Source: Myxococcus sp. CA023 (GTDB lineage: Bacteria > Myxococcota > Myxococcia > Myxococcales > Myxococcaceae). From it: 64,000 bases of DNA. The position numbers and the translations under genes are program-made. The notes under the pieces were generated by a model. It saw only the letters and a list, made by a program, of their open reading frames with translations, was not told the DNA's origin and did not search any database. The DNA lies in contig NZ_JAAEAH010000058.1 in NCBI RefSeq assembly GCF_010998615.1, positions 1-64,000 on the forward strand. Direction: 5' to 3'. Shown one piece after another: positions 55,039-63,667 of the stretch; position 1 is the first letter of the stretch; the number at the start of each line of letters is the position of its first letter.

Positions 55039-56289
55039 ATGCCCCTCACGCCCCTCGACTCCGCCCGGCAGGCCGCGCTCGACGCCATCGCCCCGGCGGC
55101 GCCGGAGCGCGTGCCGCTCCTTAATGCCCAGGGCCGGTTCCTCGCCAGCCCTGTCACGGCGTCTCGCTCGCTGCCCGGCTGTGACAACTCCGCCATGGAC
55201 GGCTGGGCCGTGCGCGCCGAGGAGACCCAGGGCGCCTCCCGCGACCGGCCCGCGCGCCTGCGCGTCACCAGCACGGTCTTCGCCGGCGCCCTCCCCTCCA
55301 CGCCCCTCCGGCCCGGAGAAGCCGCGCGCGTCTTCACCGGCGCACCTCTGCCCCCCGGCGCCGACGCCGTCGTCCGACAGGAGGCCACTCGCGCCGCCGA
55401 AGACGGCGCCTGCGTGGACATCTTCATCACCGTGCCGCCCGGCAACGACATCCGCCGCGCCGGAGAGGAAGTCCTCACCGGCACACCCCTCTTCGACGCG
55501 GGCCAGCGCATGGGCGCCGCCGTGCTCGGTGTGCTCGCGTCCATGGGCGACACGGACGTCTGGGTGCGCTCCGCGCCGCGCATCGCCGTGCTCGCCACCG
55601 GCGATGAGCTCGTCCCTCCTGGCACTCCAGCCCTGCCCCACCAGGTGTACGAGAGCAACCTCGTCCTCGTGGCCGCGCTCGCCCACGAGGCCGGCGCGAA
55701 TGTCCGCCAGCTCGCCCGCGCCCGCGATGACGAGCGCGCCCTGCGCGATGCGCTCTCCCGACTGGCCCCGCAGGTGGATGTCCTCATCACCACCGGAGGC
55801 GCCTCCGTGGGTGACAAGGACCTGGTGAAACGCGTGCTCGCCGCGCTCGGCGCCCGCTTCTTCGTGGACGGCGTCGCGCTCAAGCCCGGCAAGCCCGTGG
55901 CCGTGGCCCGGCTGGGTGACACCGCCGTCGTCGTGCTGCCCGGCAATCCCGGCGCGGCCACCGTGGCGTTCGACCAGTTCGCGCGCCCGCTCCTTCTAAA
56001 ACACCAAGGTGTGTTGGAGACGCGCCGCCGCGTCCGCGCCCACCTCTCCGAAGCACGCCACAAGCAAGCGGGCCTCACCTACCTCATCACCACCACCCTG
56101 GAAGCCCGGGGCGGCCTCGCGCCGCGCGCCGTGCTCCGCCCCCAGGGCGCCGGGCAGATCCTCCAGAACGTCCACGGAGAGGGCTGGGCCCTCCTCCCAC
56201 CAGGCCGCGCGGAATTCGCCGAAGACGACCTCGTCGACGTCGAGCTCTTCGACCGGCCCACCTTCACACCCGTGGGCGCACTGGCATGA
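55039..56289 (+). CDS. moeA: Molybdopterin molybdenumtransferase MoeA
   Basis: 416 residues. MoeA inserts molybdate into adenylated molybdopterin. Motifs: NSAMDGWAVRA, VFTGAPLPPGADAVVRQE, LATGDELVPPG, ITTGGASVGDKDLVK and GVALKPGKPVAVARLG, LPGNPGAATV. The downstream mobB-fdhD fusion overlaps its stop by ATGA. Confidence 0.94.
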   Translation: MPLTPLDSARQAALDAIAPAAPERVPLLNAQGRFLASPVTASRSLPGCDNSAMDGWAVRAEETQGASRDRPARLRVTSTVFAGALPSTPLRPGEAARVFTGAPLPPGADAVVRQEATRAAEDGACVDIFITVPPGNDIRRAGEEVLTGTPLFDAGQRMGAAVLGVLASMGDTDVWVRSAPRIAVLATGDELVPPGTPALPHQVYESNLVLVAALAHEAGANVRQLARARDDERALRDALSRLAPQVDVLITTGGASVGDKDLVKRVLAALGARFFVDGVALKPGKPVAVARLGDTAVVVLPGNPGAATVAFDQFARPLLLKHQGVLETRRRVRAHLSEARHKQAGLTYLITTTLEARGGLAPRAVLRPQGAGQILQNVHGEGWALLPPGRAEFAEDDLVDVELFDRPTFTPVGALA

Positions 56290-57677
56290 GCCGCGTGCCC
56301 GCGCTCAGCGTGGTGGGCTGGTCCGGCGCCGGCAAGACGACGCTGCTCACCCGGCTCGTTCCCGAGCTCGCCACGCGAGGCCTGCGCGTGGCCGTGGTGA
56401 AGCACTCCTCCGATGCCCATCCGCTGCACCGGCCCGGCAGCGACACCGCCCGCTACCAGGACGCGGGCGCCGTGCTCACCGGCTTCGCCACGCCCGCGGG
56501 CGTCCAGCTCACGACGGCCACCGCCCTCTCGGACGCGCTTCCATCGCTGCTCGAGCGCTACGCGGGCGCCGTGGAGCTGGTGCTCGTCGAAGGCTGGAAG
56601 GACGGCCCCCTCCCCAAGCTGGAGGTATGGCGGGAGGGTCTGGGCCCGCCGCTGGCGCCCTCGCGCCCGGAGGTCCTCGCGGTGCTCTCCTCCGAGCCCG
56701 CGCTCCCCACGGACTTCCCACCCGGCCTGCGCGTGCTGCACCCCGACGACGTGCGCGCCGTGGCGGACCTCATCCTGGCCCACCTGCGCCCGAGCCGCCC
56801 CGCCCCCCTGCCCCCCGTGGATGCCCGCGGCGTCACGCGCCGCTTCATCCAGCGGTGGAACGGCGCCGCGCTGCTCCCGGCCCAGGAGGACGACATCGCG
56901 GTGGAGGAGCCTCTGGAGATTCGCGTCAGCGGAGACTCGGTGGCCACCACCATGCGCACGCCCGGACATGACCGCGAGTTGGCCACCGGCTTCCTCTTCG
57001 CCGAGGGCATCCTCCAGAGCGTGGACGACCTGGGCGGGCTGGCACACTGCGGACGGCCAGGCCAGGAGGGCTTCGGCAACGTCATCGAAGTCACCCCCGC
57101 CCCCGGCGCCTTCCTCGACGTGGAGCGCGTGAGCACCGCCCGCCGGGGCACCCTCACCACCTCCGCCTGTGGCGTGTGCGGCCGACGCAGCGTGGATGAC
57201 CTGCTCGCCGTGTGCCCGCCCCTGCCGCCCGGCCCGGTGCTCCACCCCGACGCCGTGGCCCGCGCCACCGAGCGCCTGCGCGACGTGCAGCGCAACTTCG
57301 CCCGCACCGGAGGCGTCCACGCCGCCGCCGTGCTCGACGCCGACGGCCACCTCATGGCCGCCCATGAGGACGTGGGCCGTCACAACGCCGTGGACAAGGC
57401 GGTGGGCACCCTGGTGCTGGCCGGCCTCGTGCGGGGCACGGGGGCCTCCCGCCTCCCGCTGACGCGTCAGCCCGCAGTGCTCGCCGTCAGTGGACGCGTC
57501 AGCTTTGAGATCATCCAGAAAGCCGCCATGGCCCGGATTCCCATCGTCGCGGGCGTCTCCGCCGCCAGCTCCCTCGCAGTGGACCTGGCCCTGCGTTCTG
57601 GCATGACGCTGGCCGCGTTCGTCCGGGACGAGCGCTTCAACGTCTACACCGGGCCCGAACGCCTGTTACAGGCGTAA
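56286..57677 (+). CDS. MobB-FdhD fusion protein
   Basis: 463 residues joining two normally separate proteins. Residues 1 to about 170 are MobB (P-loop GWSGAGKTTLL, LVEGWKDGPLPKLEV), a GTP-binding helper of MGD synthesis. Residues of about 180-463 are FdhD (TGFLFAEGIL, SACGVCG with Cys295 and Cys298, HEDVGRHNAVDK, VSGRVSFEIIQKAAMARIPIV), which hands sulfur to the molybdenum cofactor of formate dehydrogenase. It overlaps moeA. The fusion ties GTP-dependent cofactor maturation to sulfuration. Confidence 0.9.
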   Translation: MSRVPALSVVGWSGAGKTTLLTRLVPELATRGLRVAVVKHSSDAHPLHRPGSDTARYQDAGAVLTGFATPAGVQLTTATALSDALPSLLERYAGAVELVLVEGWKDGPLPKLEVWREGLGPPLAPSRPEVLAVLSSEPALPTDFPPGLRVLHPDDVRAVADLILAHLRPSRPAPLPPVDARGVTRRFIQRWNGAALLPAQEDDIAVEEPLEIRVSGDSVATTMRTPGHDRELATGFLFAEGILQSVDDLGGLAHCGRPGQEGFGNVIEVTPAPGAFLDVERVSTARRGTLTTSACGVCGRRSVDDLLAVCPPLPPGPVLHPDAVARATERLRDVQRNFARTGGVHAAAVLDADGHLMAAHEDVGRHNAVDKAVGTLVLAGLVRGTGASRLPLTRQPAVLAVSGRVSFEIIQKAAMARIPIVAGVSAASSLAVDLALRSGMTLAAFVRDERFNVYTGPERLLQA

Positions 57678-58012
57678 CCCCTTGAAACTCCTGTCGCCCT
57701 TCCCGGGAGCACCCGGCTCCTGGCATCATCCGTGCCTTCGCGTCAGACCGGCATCGTTAATGCAAAGAAACCGTGACGAAGGAAACGCGGGCAGCCGCGG
57801 TGAACCACAATGTGTTGGTGATGCTCGGTGAGCTCGAACCTGGGTAGGGCGGTCACAAGATTTCACACGCTGCCACGTCTTACTGACGCGGCAGGGGTTG
57901 CACCGCGCCGCGATATCGGGCAAAACAGGTTTCCTTCCGACTTAAACATTTCTAGCCTCAACGGCGACCTCTGCTTCAACTGCACGAAAGTGAGCAGAGG
58001 GGGGTGGACACG
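57678..58012. other. Long leader region before epsZ
   Basis: 335 bp without a gene, lower in GC than its neighbours. It holds two hairpins near its 3' end (described separately) and should contain the eps promoter. Confidence 0.5.
57870..58000 (+). promoter_or_regulatory. Candidate structured 5' leader of epsZ with hidden ribosome binding site
   Basis: Hairpin 1: CTGCCACGTC-TTACT-GACGCGGCAG (57870-57894, 9 of 10 pairs). Hairpin 2: CCTCTGCT (57968-57975) pairs with AGCAGAGG (57993-58000), and an inner CAC-GAAA-GTG stem-loop caps it. The AGAGG of the 3' arm continues into GGGG and forms the ribosome binding site of epsZ (ATG 58013). The leader could thus block translation until remodelled. No known riboswitch class was recognised. 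Confidence 0.45.
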
Positions 58013-59488
58013 ATGAGCGGCGCAACGGCAAGTGCGGCGGTGGTCGGTGCTCCTGGGTCGGCCAACGCTCAGGGACAAGCAATTGAAGAGGTGCAGGGGC
58101 CGCCCAAGCTGGCCCCGGGGTTCGCGGCGAAGCTGAACCTCACGGTGGACCTCGTGCTGCTGTCGTCGGTGCTGGTGGGCTCGGCGTGGCTGAGCGGACA
58201 GCTGTCGGCGGAGTCCGGTTGGAAGGTGTCTGGGCTGGTGCTCGCGGCGTGGGTGGTGTGGATTGTGACGGGCACCGCGCTGTGCCTGTACGACTCGCGC
58301 TTCGCCGAGCGCAGCAAGCTGGACCACGTGGCGCTGGTGTCTGTGACGACGCTGGCGGTGGTGACGGTGCTGACGCTGGGCAGTGTGGCGGTGCCGACGG
58401 TGGTGACGTCGCCGGTGGTGGGCCCGCTGCTGTTCATCTTCTGGCCGGTGACGCTGCTCCTCCGCCTGTTCGTCTTCCGCCCGGTGGCCTCGCAGGAGCG
58501 CCCCATGGACGCGGTGCTCATCGTGGGCACGGGCGCCATGGGCCGCTACACCGGCGAGGACCTGGCCAACCGTGGCCGCCGGCAGATTCTGGGCTACGTG
58601 CGCTTCCACGACGACAACGGCGCCGTGGGCGAGCTGCCCGGCCCTATCATGGGTTCGGTGGACGACCTGGAGCGCATCCTCCGCAACACCGCGGTGGATG
58701 AGGTGTACATCGCCGGCAACACGCTGAAGCAGGGCGAGTCCATGCAGGCGGCCATCAAGCTGGCCGAGCGCTTCGGCGTGCCCTTCGCGCTGCCCGCGCA
58801 CAGCTTCCGCCTGGACCGCGCCCGCCCGGTGGAGCGCCGCGCGGTGGCGGACGGCTTCCTGCACTTCGCGGCGGTGAGCCCCAAGCCGCACCAGATGGCG
58901 ATGAAGCGCCTGTTCGACATCTGCGTGTCCGCGGCGGCGCTGTGGGCGCTCCTGCCGCTCCTGGGCATGGTGGCGCTGGCGGTGAAGTTCACCTCCAAGG
59001 GCCCCATCTTCTTCAAGCAGCTTCGCGTGGGGCAGAACGGCAAGCCCTTCTACATGCTGAAGTTCCGCTCCATGGTGGTGAACGCCGAGGAGCTGAAGGA
59101 GAAGCTGGCCGCGCTCAACGAGCAGACGGGCCCCGTCTTCAAGATGAAGCACGACCCGCGCATCACCGGCATCGGCCGCTTCATCCGCAAGTTCTCCATT
59201 GATGAGCTGCCCCAGTTCATCAACGTGCTGCGCGGGGAGATGAGCATCGTCGGGCCGCGCCCGCCGGTGCCCACCGAAGTGGCCAAGTACGAGACGTGGC
59301 AGCGCCGCCGCCTGTCGGTGCGTCCGGGACTCACCTGCATCTGGCAGGTGTCAGGACGGAACCAGATCTCCTTCGAGGAGTGGATGTACCTGGACATGCA
59401 GTACATCGACCACTGGAGCCTGACGAGCGACCTGCGCCTGCTGCTCCAGACGGTGCCGGTGGTGCTCACGGGCCGCGGCGCCAGCTAG
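58013..59488 (+). CDS. epsZ: EpsZ-type polyisoprenyl-phosphate hexose-1-phosphate transferase
   Basis: 491 residues. It starts polysaccharide repeat assembly by moving a hexose-1-phosphate onto undecaprenyl phosphate. Visible: several N-terminal helices, a Rossmann-like central domain (AVLIVGTGAMGRYTGEDLANRG) and the sugar transferase domain (KRLFDICVSAAALWALLPL, LKFRSMVVNAEEL, DELPQFINVLRGEMSIVGPRPP, RPGLTCIWQVSGRN). The ATG at 58013 is eight bases after AGAGGGGGG; GTG 58004 is possible. The order of the following genes matches the M. xanthus eps locus, where EpsZ is the priming enzyme. Confidence 0.88.
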   Translation: MSGATASAAVVGAPGSANAQGQAIEEVQGPPKLAPGFAAKLNLTVDLVLLSSVLVGSAWLSGQLSAESGWKVSGLVLAAWVVWIVTGTALCLYDSRFAERSKLDHVALVSVTTLAVVTVLTLGSVAVPTVVTSPVVGPLLFIFWPVTLLLRLFVFRPVASQERPMDAVLIVGTGAMGRYTGEDLANRGRRQILGYVRFHDDNGAVGELPGPIMGSVDDLERILRNTAVDEVYIAGNTLKQGESMQAAIKLAERFGVPFALPAHSFRLDRARPVERRAVADGFLHFAAVSPKPHQMAMKRLFDICVSAAALWALLPLLGMVALAVKFTSKGPIFFKQLRVGQNGKPFYMLKFRSMVVNAEELKEKLAALNEQTGPVFKMKHDPRITGIGRFIRKFSIDELPQFINVLRGEMSIVGPRPPVPTEVAKYETWQRRRLSVRPGLTCIWQVSGRNQISFEEWMYLDMQYIDHWSLTSDLRLLLQTVPVVLTGRGAS

Positions 59489-59513
59489 CAAGCCTTCAGG
59501 CAACCCAACCTTT

Positions 59514-59552
59514 GCGGGGGCGGCATTGACGTGCCGCCCCCGCTCGTTTTCT
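59514..59552 (+). terminator. Strong intrinsic terminator between epsZ and wzx
   Basis: GCGGGGGCGGCA and TGCCGCCCCCGC form a perfect 12-bp stem with a 6-base loop, followed by TCGTTTTCT. This is the best intrinsic terminator in the window and lies inside what would otherwise be a single operon. Confidence 0.85.
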
Positions 59553-59603
59553 ATGCACCCGGGCAGTCCTGGCCGGCGCCGGGTCCGCACGCTCCCACCG
59601 TGA
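59553..59603 (+). CDS. Possible leader peptide before wzx
   Basis: A 16-residue frame (MHPGSPGRRRVRTLPP) opens directly after the terminator T-run and its stop overlaps the GTG start of wzx as GTGA. No ribosome binding site is visible, so it may be chance. Confidence 0.2.
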   Translation: MHPGSPGRRRVRTLPP

Positions 59604-61135
59604 ACAGTCCCAGCCATTCCATTTCGCAGGACGCGGGCGAGCGCGAGCGCTCGCATGAGGCGATGGGCGCGGTGCGCAATGGGCTCCAGCTCGGTGGCTC
59701 GCTGCTGGCCACGTACGCCATCGCCATGGGCGTGCGCTTCCTGCTGCCGGCCCACCTGGGACCGGAGAGCTTCGGGCGCTTCAACTACGCCGACAGCTTC
59801 TCCGCCGTCTTCTTCATCGCCACCCACCTGGGCCTGGAGATGTACATCCGCAAGGAGGTGACGCGCCGGCCCGAGCACGCCAGCGACTTCTTCGGCAGCA
59901 CGCTGCTGCTGCGGCTGGGCCTCACCGCGGTGCTGATGGGCGCCATGGCGTTGGTGATGGCCCACTTCGATGAGCCGCCCGAGGTGCGCCAGCTCGTCTA
60001 CGTCTTCGCGCTGGCCCAGTCGCTCATCATCATCAACGCCTCCGTGGCCGCGCTGCTGCACGCCAAGGGCAAGGTGGCGGGGCTGTCCGTCTCCAACATC
60101 GTCACCAAGCTGGTGTGGGGCGGAGGCCTGCTGGCCGTCGCCGTGGCGGGCCTGCCGCTGCCGTGGCTGGCGGTGCCGCTGGTGGCGTCCGAGGCGGTGA
60201 AGCTGGGCGTGGGCTGGTACCTGGCACGCGAGCACATGGGCCTCACCTTCAAGGTGGACGTGCCGGCCACGCTGAAGGTGCTCAAGGCCAGCCTGCCCTT
60301 CTTCATCACCGGCGCGGCGCTGGCGGCCAACGGGCGCCTGGACGTGATGATTCTGGGCATGGTCTCCAGCCACGAAGAGGTGGGCTGGTACGGCGCGGCG
60401 TGGAACATCGCGGGCCTCACCTTCTTCCTCAACCCGGTGTTCGGCTGGGTGCTGATGCCGCTGGCGTCCCGCGCGGCCGAGCGCTCCGAGGCGGAGCTGA
60501 CGAATCTGACGCGCCGCTCGCTGGAGGGCACGCTGGCCGTCACCGTGCCCATGATGATGCTCATCGTCCTGGGCGCTCCGCTGTGGGTGGGGCTGATGGG
60601 CGGCGCGTTCTCCGAATCCGCCATGCCGCTGCGGCTGATGTCGCCGCTGTTCGTGCTGGCCTTCGTGACGATGAACGCCGGCCTGTGGCTGACCATGACG
60701 AACCGCGAGTGGTGGGTGACCATCACCAGCGTCATTGGCAGCGTGGTGCTGATCCCCCTCCTCAACCTGCTGCTGATTCCGCTGATGCTTTCGGCGCTGG
60801 GCAACGGCGGCGGCGCGGCGGGCACGGCGCTGTCCATGCTGCTCATGGAAATCTGCGTCACCATCAGCCTGCTGGGGCGCATGGGCAAGGCGGCCTTCGA
60901 CGCGCGTTTGGTGTCCATGATGGCCAAGACGGCCGTCATCTGCGCGGCCATCGCCGTGCTGGACCAGACGCTGCTGGCCTTCCTGAACCCGTGGGTGCGC
61001 ATCACCGTGGAAGCCGTGCTGTACATCGTCGCGGTGCTGGCCACCGGCGCGGTGCGCCCCGGCGAGGTGCTCCAGGTGGTGCGCATCGCCCGCCGCCGTG
61101 GAAACCCCGCGCCCGAAGCCGCGCCCACCCCGTGA
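59600..61135 (+). CDS. wzx: Wzx-type polysaccharide flippase
   Basis: About 511 residues with 12-14 transmembrane helices of the polysaccharide-transport/MATE-like superfamily (VRNGLQLGGSLLATYAIAMGVRFLLP, GPESFGRFNYADSFSAVFF, IVTKLVWGGGLLAVAV). It would flip the undecaprenyl-linked EPS repeat unit across the inner membrane. A longer frame from GTG 59531 would start inside the terminator stem, so GTG 59600 is preferred. In M. xanthus the corresponding gene follows epsZ. Confidence 0.85.
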   Translation: MNSPSHSISQDAGERERSHEAMGAVRNGLQLGGSLLATYAIAMGVRFLLPAHLGPESFGRFNYADSFSAVFFIATHLGLEMYIRKEVTRRPEHASDFFGSTLLLRLGLTAVLMGAMALVMAHFDEPPEVRQLVYVFALAQSLIIINASVAALLHAKGKVAGLSVSNIVTKLVWGGGLLAVAVAGLPLPWLAVPLVASEAVKLGVGWYLAREHMGLTFKVDVPATLKVLKASLPFFITGAALAANGRLDVMILGMVSSHEEVGWYGAAWNIAGLTFFLNPVFGWVLMPLASRAAERSEAELTNLTRRSLEGTLAVTVPMMMLIVLGAPLWVGLMGGAFSESAMPLRLMSPLFVLAFVTMNAGLWLTMTNREWWVTITSVIGSVVLIPLLNLLLIPLMLSALGNGGGAAGTALSMLLMEICVTISLLGRMGKAAFDARLVSMMAKTAVICAAIAVLDQTLLAFLNPWVRITVEAVLYIVAVLATGAVRPGEVLQVVRIARRRGNPAPEAAPTP

Positions 61136-61152
61136 GGAGAGTTCCGCCGCTC

Positions 61153-61794
61153 ATGCCGTCCATGCACCGCCAGCTGCCTTCCGCCCCGCGCCGTCCCTGG
61201 CGCTCGTTCGCCGCCTGCGCCGCGCTGCTGCTGCTGGCGCCCGCTTGCCGGGGCCTGGGCAAGTACACCTGGGTGGATGACTACCAGGAGAAGCCGCCCC
61301 CGGTGGACTCGGCGTATCGCATCGCCGCGGGCGACTTGCTCAACATCCGCGTGTGGAACCAGGAGTCGCTCACCACGCAGGCCCGCGTGCGCGAGGACGG
61401 CCGCATCAGCCTGCTCTTCCTGGACGACGTGGAGGCCGCCGGCCACACCCCGGCCTTGCTGTCGCAGCAAATCCAGACGCGGCTGAAGGACTACATCAAC
61501 CACCCCGTCGTCACCGTCGCGCTGGAGATGGCGCGCCCCATCAAGGTGACCATGGTGGGCGAGGTCAACCGCATCGGTCCGCTGGAAATCGACCCGGGCG
61601 CCAGCCTGCTGCAGGCCCTGGCCGGCGCGGGCGGCTTCACCGAGTACGCCCACAAGGACCGCATCTTCGTCATGCGCCAGGAAGAGGGCGCCGCGCCCGA
61701 GCGCATCCGCTTCCGCTACGACGACCTCATCCACGCCGAAGGGCGCGCGCCCACCTTCCGCCTGCGCCCCGGTGACGTGGTGGTGGTGGAATAA
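61153..61794 (+). CDS. epsY: EpsY-type OPX polysaccharide export protein
   Basis: 213 residues: lipoprotein-like signal (FAACAALLLLAPAC), a Poly_export domain (YRIAAGDLLNIRVWNQESLTTQARVREDGRISLLFLDDVEAAG) and an SLBB domain (IKVTMVGEVNRIGPLEIDPGASLLQALAGAGG). There is no C-terminal membrane-crossing region like that of Wza, so it needs a partner in the outer membrane; the next gene encodes a likely barrel partner. An OPX/barrel pair has been proposed for M. xanthus EpsY/EpsX. Confidence 0.88.
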   Translation: MPSMHRQLPSAPRRPWRSFAACAALLLLAPACRGLGKYTWVDDYQEKPPPVDSAYRIAAGDLLNIRVWNQESLTTQARVREDGRISLLFLDDVEAAGHTPALLSQQIQTRLKDYINHPVVTVALEMARPIKVTMVGEVNRIGPLEIDPGASLLQALAGAGGFTEYAHKDRIFVMRQEEGAAPERIRFRYDDLIHAEGRAPTFRLRPGDVVVVE

Positions 61795-61797
61795 CCC

Positions 61798-63048
61798 GTG
61801 CTGGGGACGGTCCTCACCGTCGCGATGCTGGAGGTGTCCTCCGCCTCCGTCAGCTACGCCACGGCCGCGCGCGTCGACTCGCGCCTGCGCTCCAATGAGG
61901 ACCCCGCCCCCGAGGCCCCCCGTGTCGCGGGCGACACCGACGTCACCCCGCTCCTGGGCCTGGAGATTCGCGACGGCAACACCGCGCTCCAGGTGGAGTA
62001 CGCCCCGCGCATCAGCCTGCGCGAAGTCACCGCCCGCGCGCGCACCGAAATCCAGCACATGGGCCGCCTGGCCGGCCTGTGGCGTCCCGAGCGCGGCCTG
62101 TCCCTGCGCCTGTCGGAGGAGCTGGTGCTGGGCAGCGTCAACCTCCTCACCACGGACCTGGGCTCCCTGCCCGGCGGCACACCGGGCACGGACCCCGACG
62201 GGCCGCTGCGGCCCCCCGGAAGCGGCGGGCCCCTGCAGCCCCTGCCCCAGGCGGACACCGTCTACTTCCTCTCCTCCGCGACGACGCTGACGGCGGACAC
62301 CGGCTGGCTGGGGCGGCGGTGGAACCTCACCGGCTCCGGCGGCTTCTCCATCAGCGGCGGCCTGGACGGGCCCGCCCGCGAAGCGGTGCCCATGCAGTAT
62401 GGCCCGCGCGCGGACGTGTCCCTCAGCCATGCGCTGTCCCCCCTGAGCGCCATCACCACCTCCGTGGCGTTCAACTACGCGCGCTTCTCCACCGGGGCGA
62501 ACAACACCATCGTCACGCTGCGAGAGGCCTGGGGGCACCGGGTGGACAGGCGCACCTCCCTGGAGGCCGGAGCGGGCGTGAGCATGGTGCACTCCATCCC
62601 CGTGCCCCCCGGCGAAGGCGAGCCCGAGCCCGGCCCGCTGGACGCGCCCCGGACGGAGCTGCTCCCCAACTTGAATGTCGGGGTGAGCCACCGGATTCCC
62701 TCGCGCACCGCGGACTTCAACGGCCGGGCGGACCTGCGGCTCGTCCCCTTCACGGACCGGCTCACGGCGCGCGTCTACCCCCGGGCGGACCTGACGCTGA
62801 CGGGGACCTGGGCCCTGGGGCCTCGCGTGCGCGTGTCCGCCATTGGCGGCGGCGCCGCGGCCGTGGGCGGAAGTAGTGGGGACAGCATCCTTTCCGGAGG
62901 CTTCACTGGTTCCTGGATTCTCACACGGTGGGTGTCCGTGGATACCGACATCCGAGGGACGTGGAGCCGCTCGCCCGAACTGCCGGCGGCTCGGCTGACG
63001 TGGGCGGCAACGCTGGGCCTGTCCGTGCGACAAACTGGTATTCTCTAA
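61798..63048 (+). CDS. epsX: EpsX-type outer-membrane beta-barrel
   Basis: 416 residues, GTG start four bases after epsY. A short hydrophobic start is followed by many alternating amphipathic strands (LLGLEIRDGNTALQVEYAPRISL, LSLRLSEELVLGSVNLLTTDL, ADVSLSHALSPLSAITTSVAFNYARF, RVRVSAIGGGAAAVGG), a Pro/Gly-rich loop, and a strand-rich end. It is probably the outer-membrane pore of EPS export together with EpsY. Confidence 0.82.
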   Translation: MLGTVLTVAMLEVSSASVSYATAARVDSRLRSNEDPAPEAPRVAGDTDVTPLLGLEIRDGNTALQVEYAPRISLREVTARARTEIQHMGRLAGLWRPERGLSLRLSEELVLGSVNLLTTDLGSLPGGTPGTDPDGPLRPPGSGGPLQPLPQADTVYFLSSATTLTADTGWLGRRWNLTGSGGFSISGGLDGPAREAVPMQYGPRADVSLSHALSPLSAITTSVAFNYARFSTGANNTIVTLREAWGHRVDRRTSLEAGAGVSMVHSIPVPPGEGEPEPGPLDAPRTELLPNLNVGVSHRIPSRTADFNGRADLRLVPFTDRLTARVYPRADLTLTGTWALGPRVRVSAIGGGAAAVGGSSGDSILSGGFTGSWILTRWVSVDTDIRGTWSRSPELPAARLTWAATLGLSVRQTGIL

Positions 63049-63059
63049 GGGCTGGCGCC

Positions 63060-63236
63060 ATGGCGAAGCTCATCTTGATGTCCGTCCTCATCCTCACCAT
63101 CGCCCTGCCAGCCAAGGCGGCGAGGGATCCGCATCCGATGCGGGGGCTGAAGAAGGCCATCCTCTGGTTCGTCCTCTTCAACGCGGCATACACGTATGGC
63201 GTCCTCGTCTGGGTGCCACGGCTCGGGTTCGGCTGA
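63060..63236 (+). CDS. Small membrane protein of the eps locus
   Basis: 58 residues with two hydrophobic helices (LILMSVLILTIALPA and AILWFVLFNAAYTYGVLVWV) joined by a basic stretch. AAGGG precedes the ATG. Position and size fit the small unnamed gene between epsX and epsW in M. xanthus. Role unknown. Confidence 0.72.
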   Translation: MAKLILMSVLILTIALPAKAARDPHPMRGLKKAILWFVLFNAAYTYGVLVWVPRLGFG

Positions 63237-63262
63237 GCGAGTTTCAGAAAGGTTGACGACGG

Positions 63263-63667
63263 ATGGAGTCCGACCTGCACACGGTCCTCTTGGTGGAGGA
63301 CGCCCCCTTCTTCCGGAAGATGCTGGGCGACTACCTGCGGGACATGGGGTTCAAGGAGGTTGTGGAGCTGCCCAGTGGCCGCGCCGCGCTCAAGCACCTG
63401 GAGACGGCCGCGCGTCCCGACCTCGTGTGTCTGGACCTGACGCTGCCGGACATCTCCGGCTATGACCTCTGCGAGCACATCCGCCGCTCGGCGACGATGG
63501 CGGACGTGCCGGTGCTGGTGGTGAGCGCCCGGGACTTGCCGGAGGACAAGGCGCACGCCGAGGAGGCCGGCGCCAACGGCTACCTGGGCAAGCCCTTCAC
63601 CCAGGAGGAGTTCACCCGGCGGGTGCAGTCGCTCCTCAAGAGCACTGGGGCCAGGAGGACGCCGTGA
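63263..63667 (+). CDS. epsW: EpsW-type single-domain response regulator
   Basis: 134 residues: a receiver with LLVEDAPF, acceptor Asp58 in LVCLDLTLPDISG, VVSA and GKPFTQEEF. No output domain. Its place inside the eps locus suggests that it controls EPS synthesis or export through protein contact. It overlaps epsV by GTGA. Confidence 0.88.
   Translation: MESDLHTVLLVEDAPFFRKMLGDYLRDMGFKEVVELPSGRAALKHLETAARPDLVCLDLTLPDISGYDLCEHIRRSATMADVPVLVVSARDLPEDKAHAEEAGANGYLGKPFTQEEFTRRVQSLLKSTGARRTP

Noticed and set aside
57721-57740. TGGCA-like element before epsZ as a sigma-54 promoter
   Set aside because: The -12 part is GTGCC, not TTGCA, so the match is too weak.
57870-58012. epsZ leader as a known c-di-GMP-I (GEMM) riboswitch
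   Set aside because: The conserved GEMM core blocks are not present in the expected order; only a GGGCAAAAC-like string occurs.
59998-63033. 1011-codon minus-strand frame over wzx-epsY-epsX
   Set aside because: It crosses four well-supported genes and has shadow-like composition.
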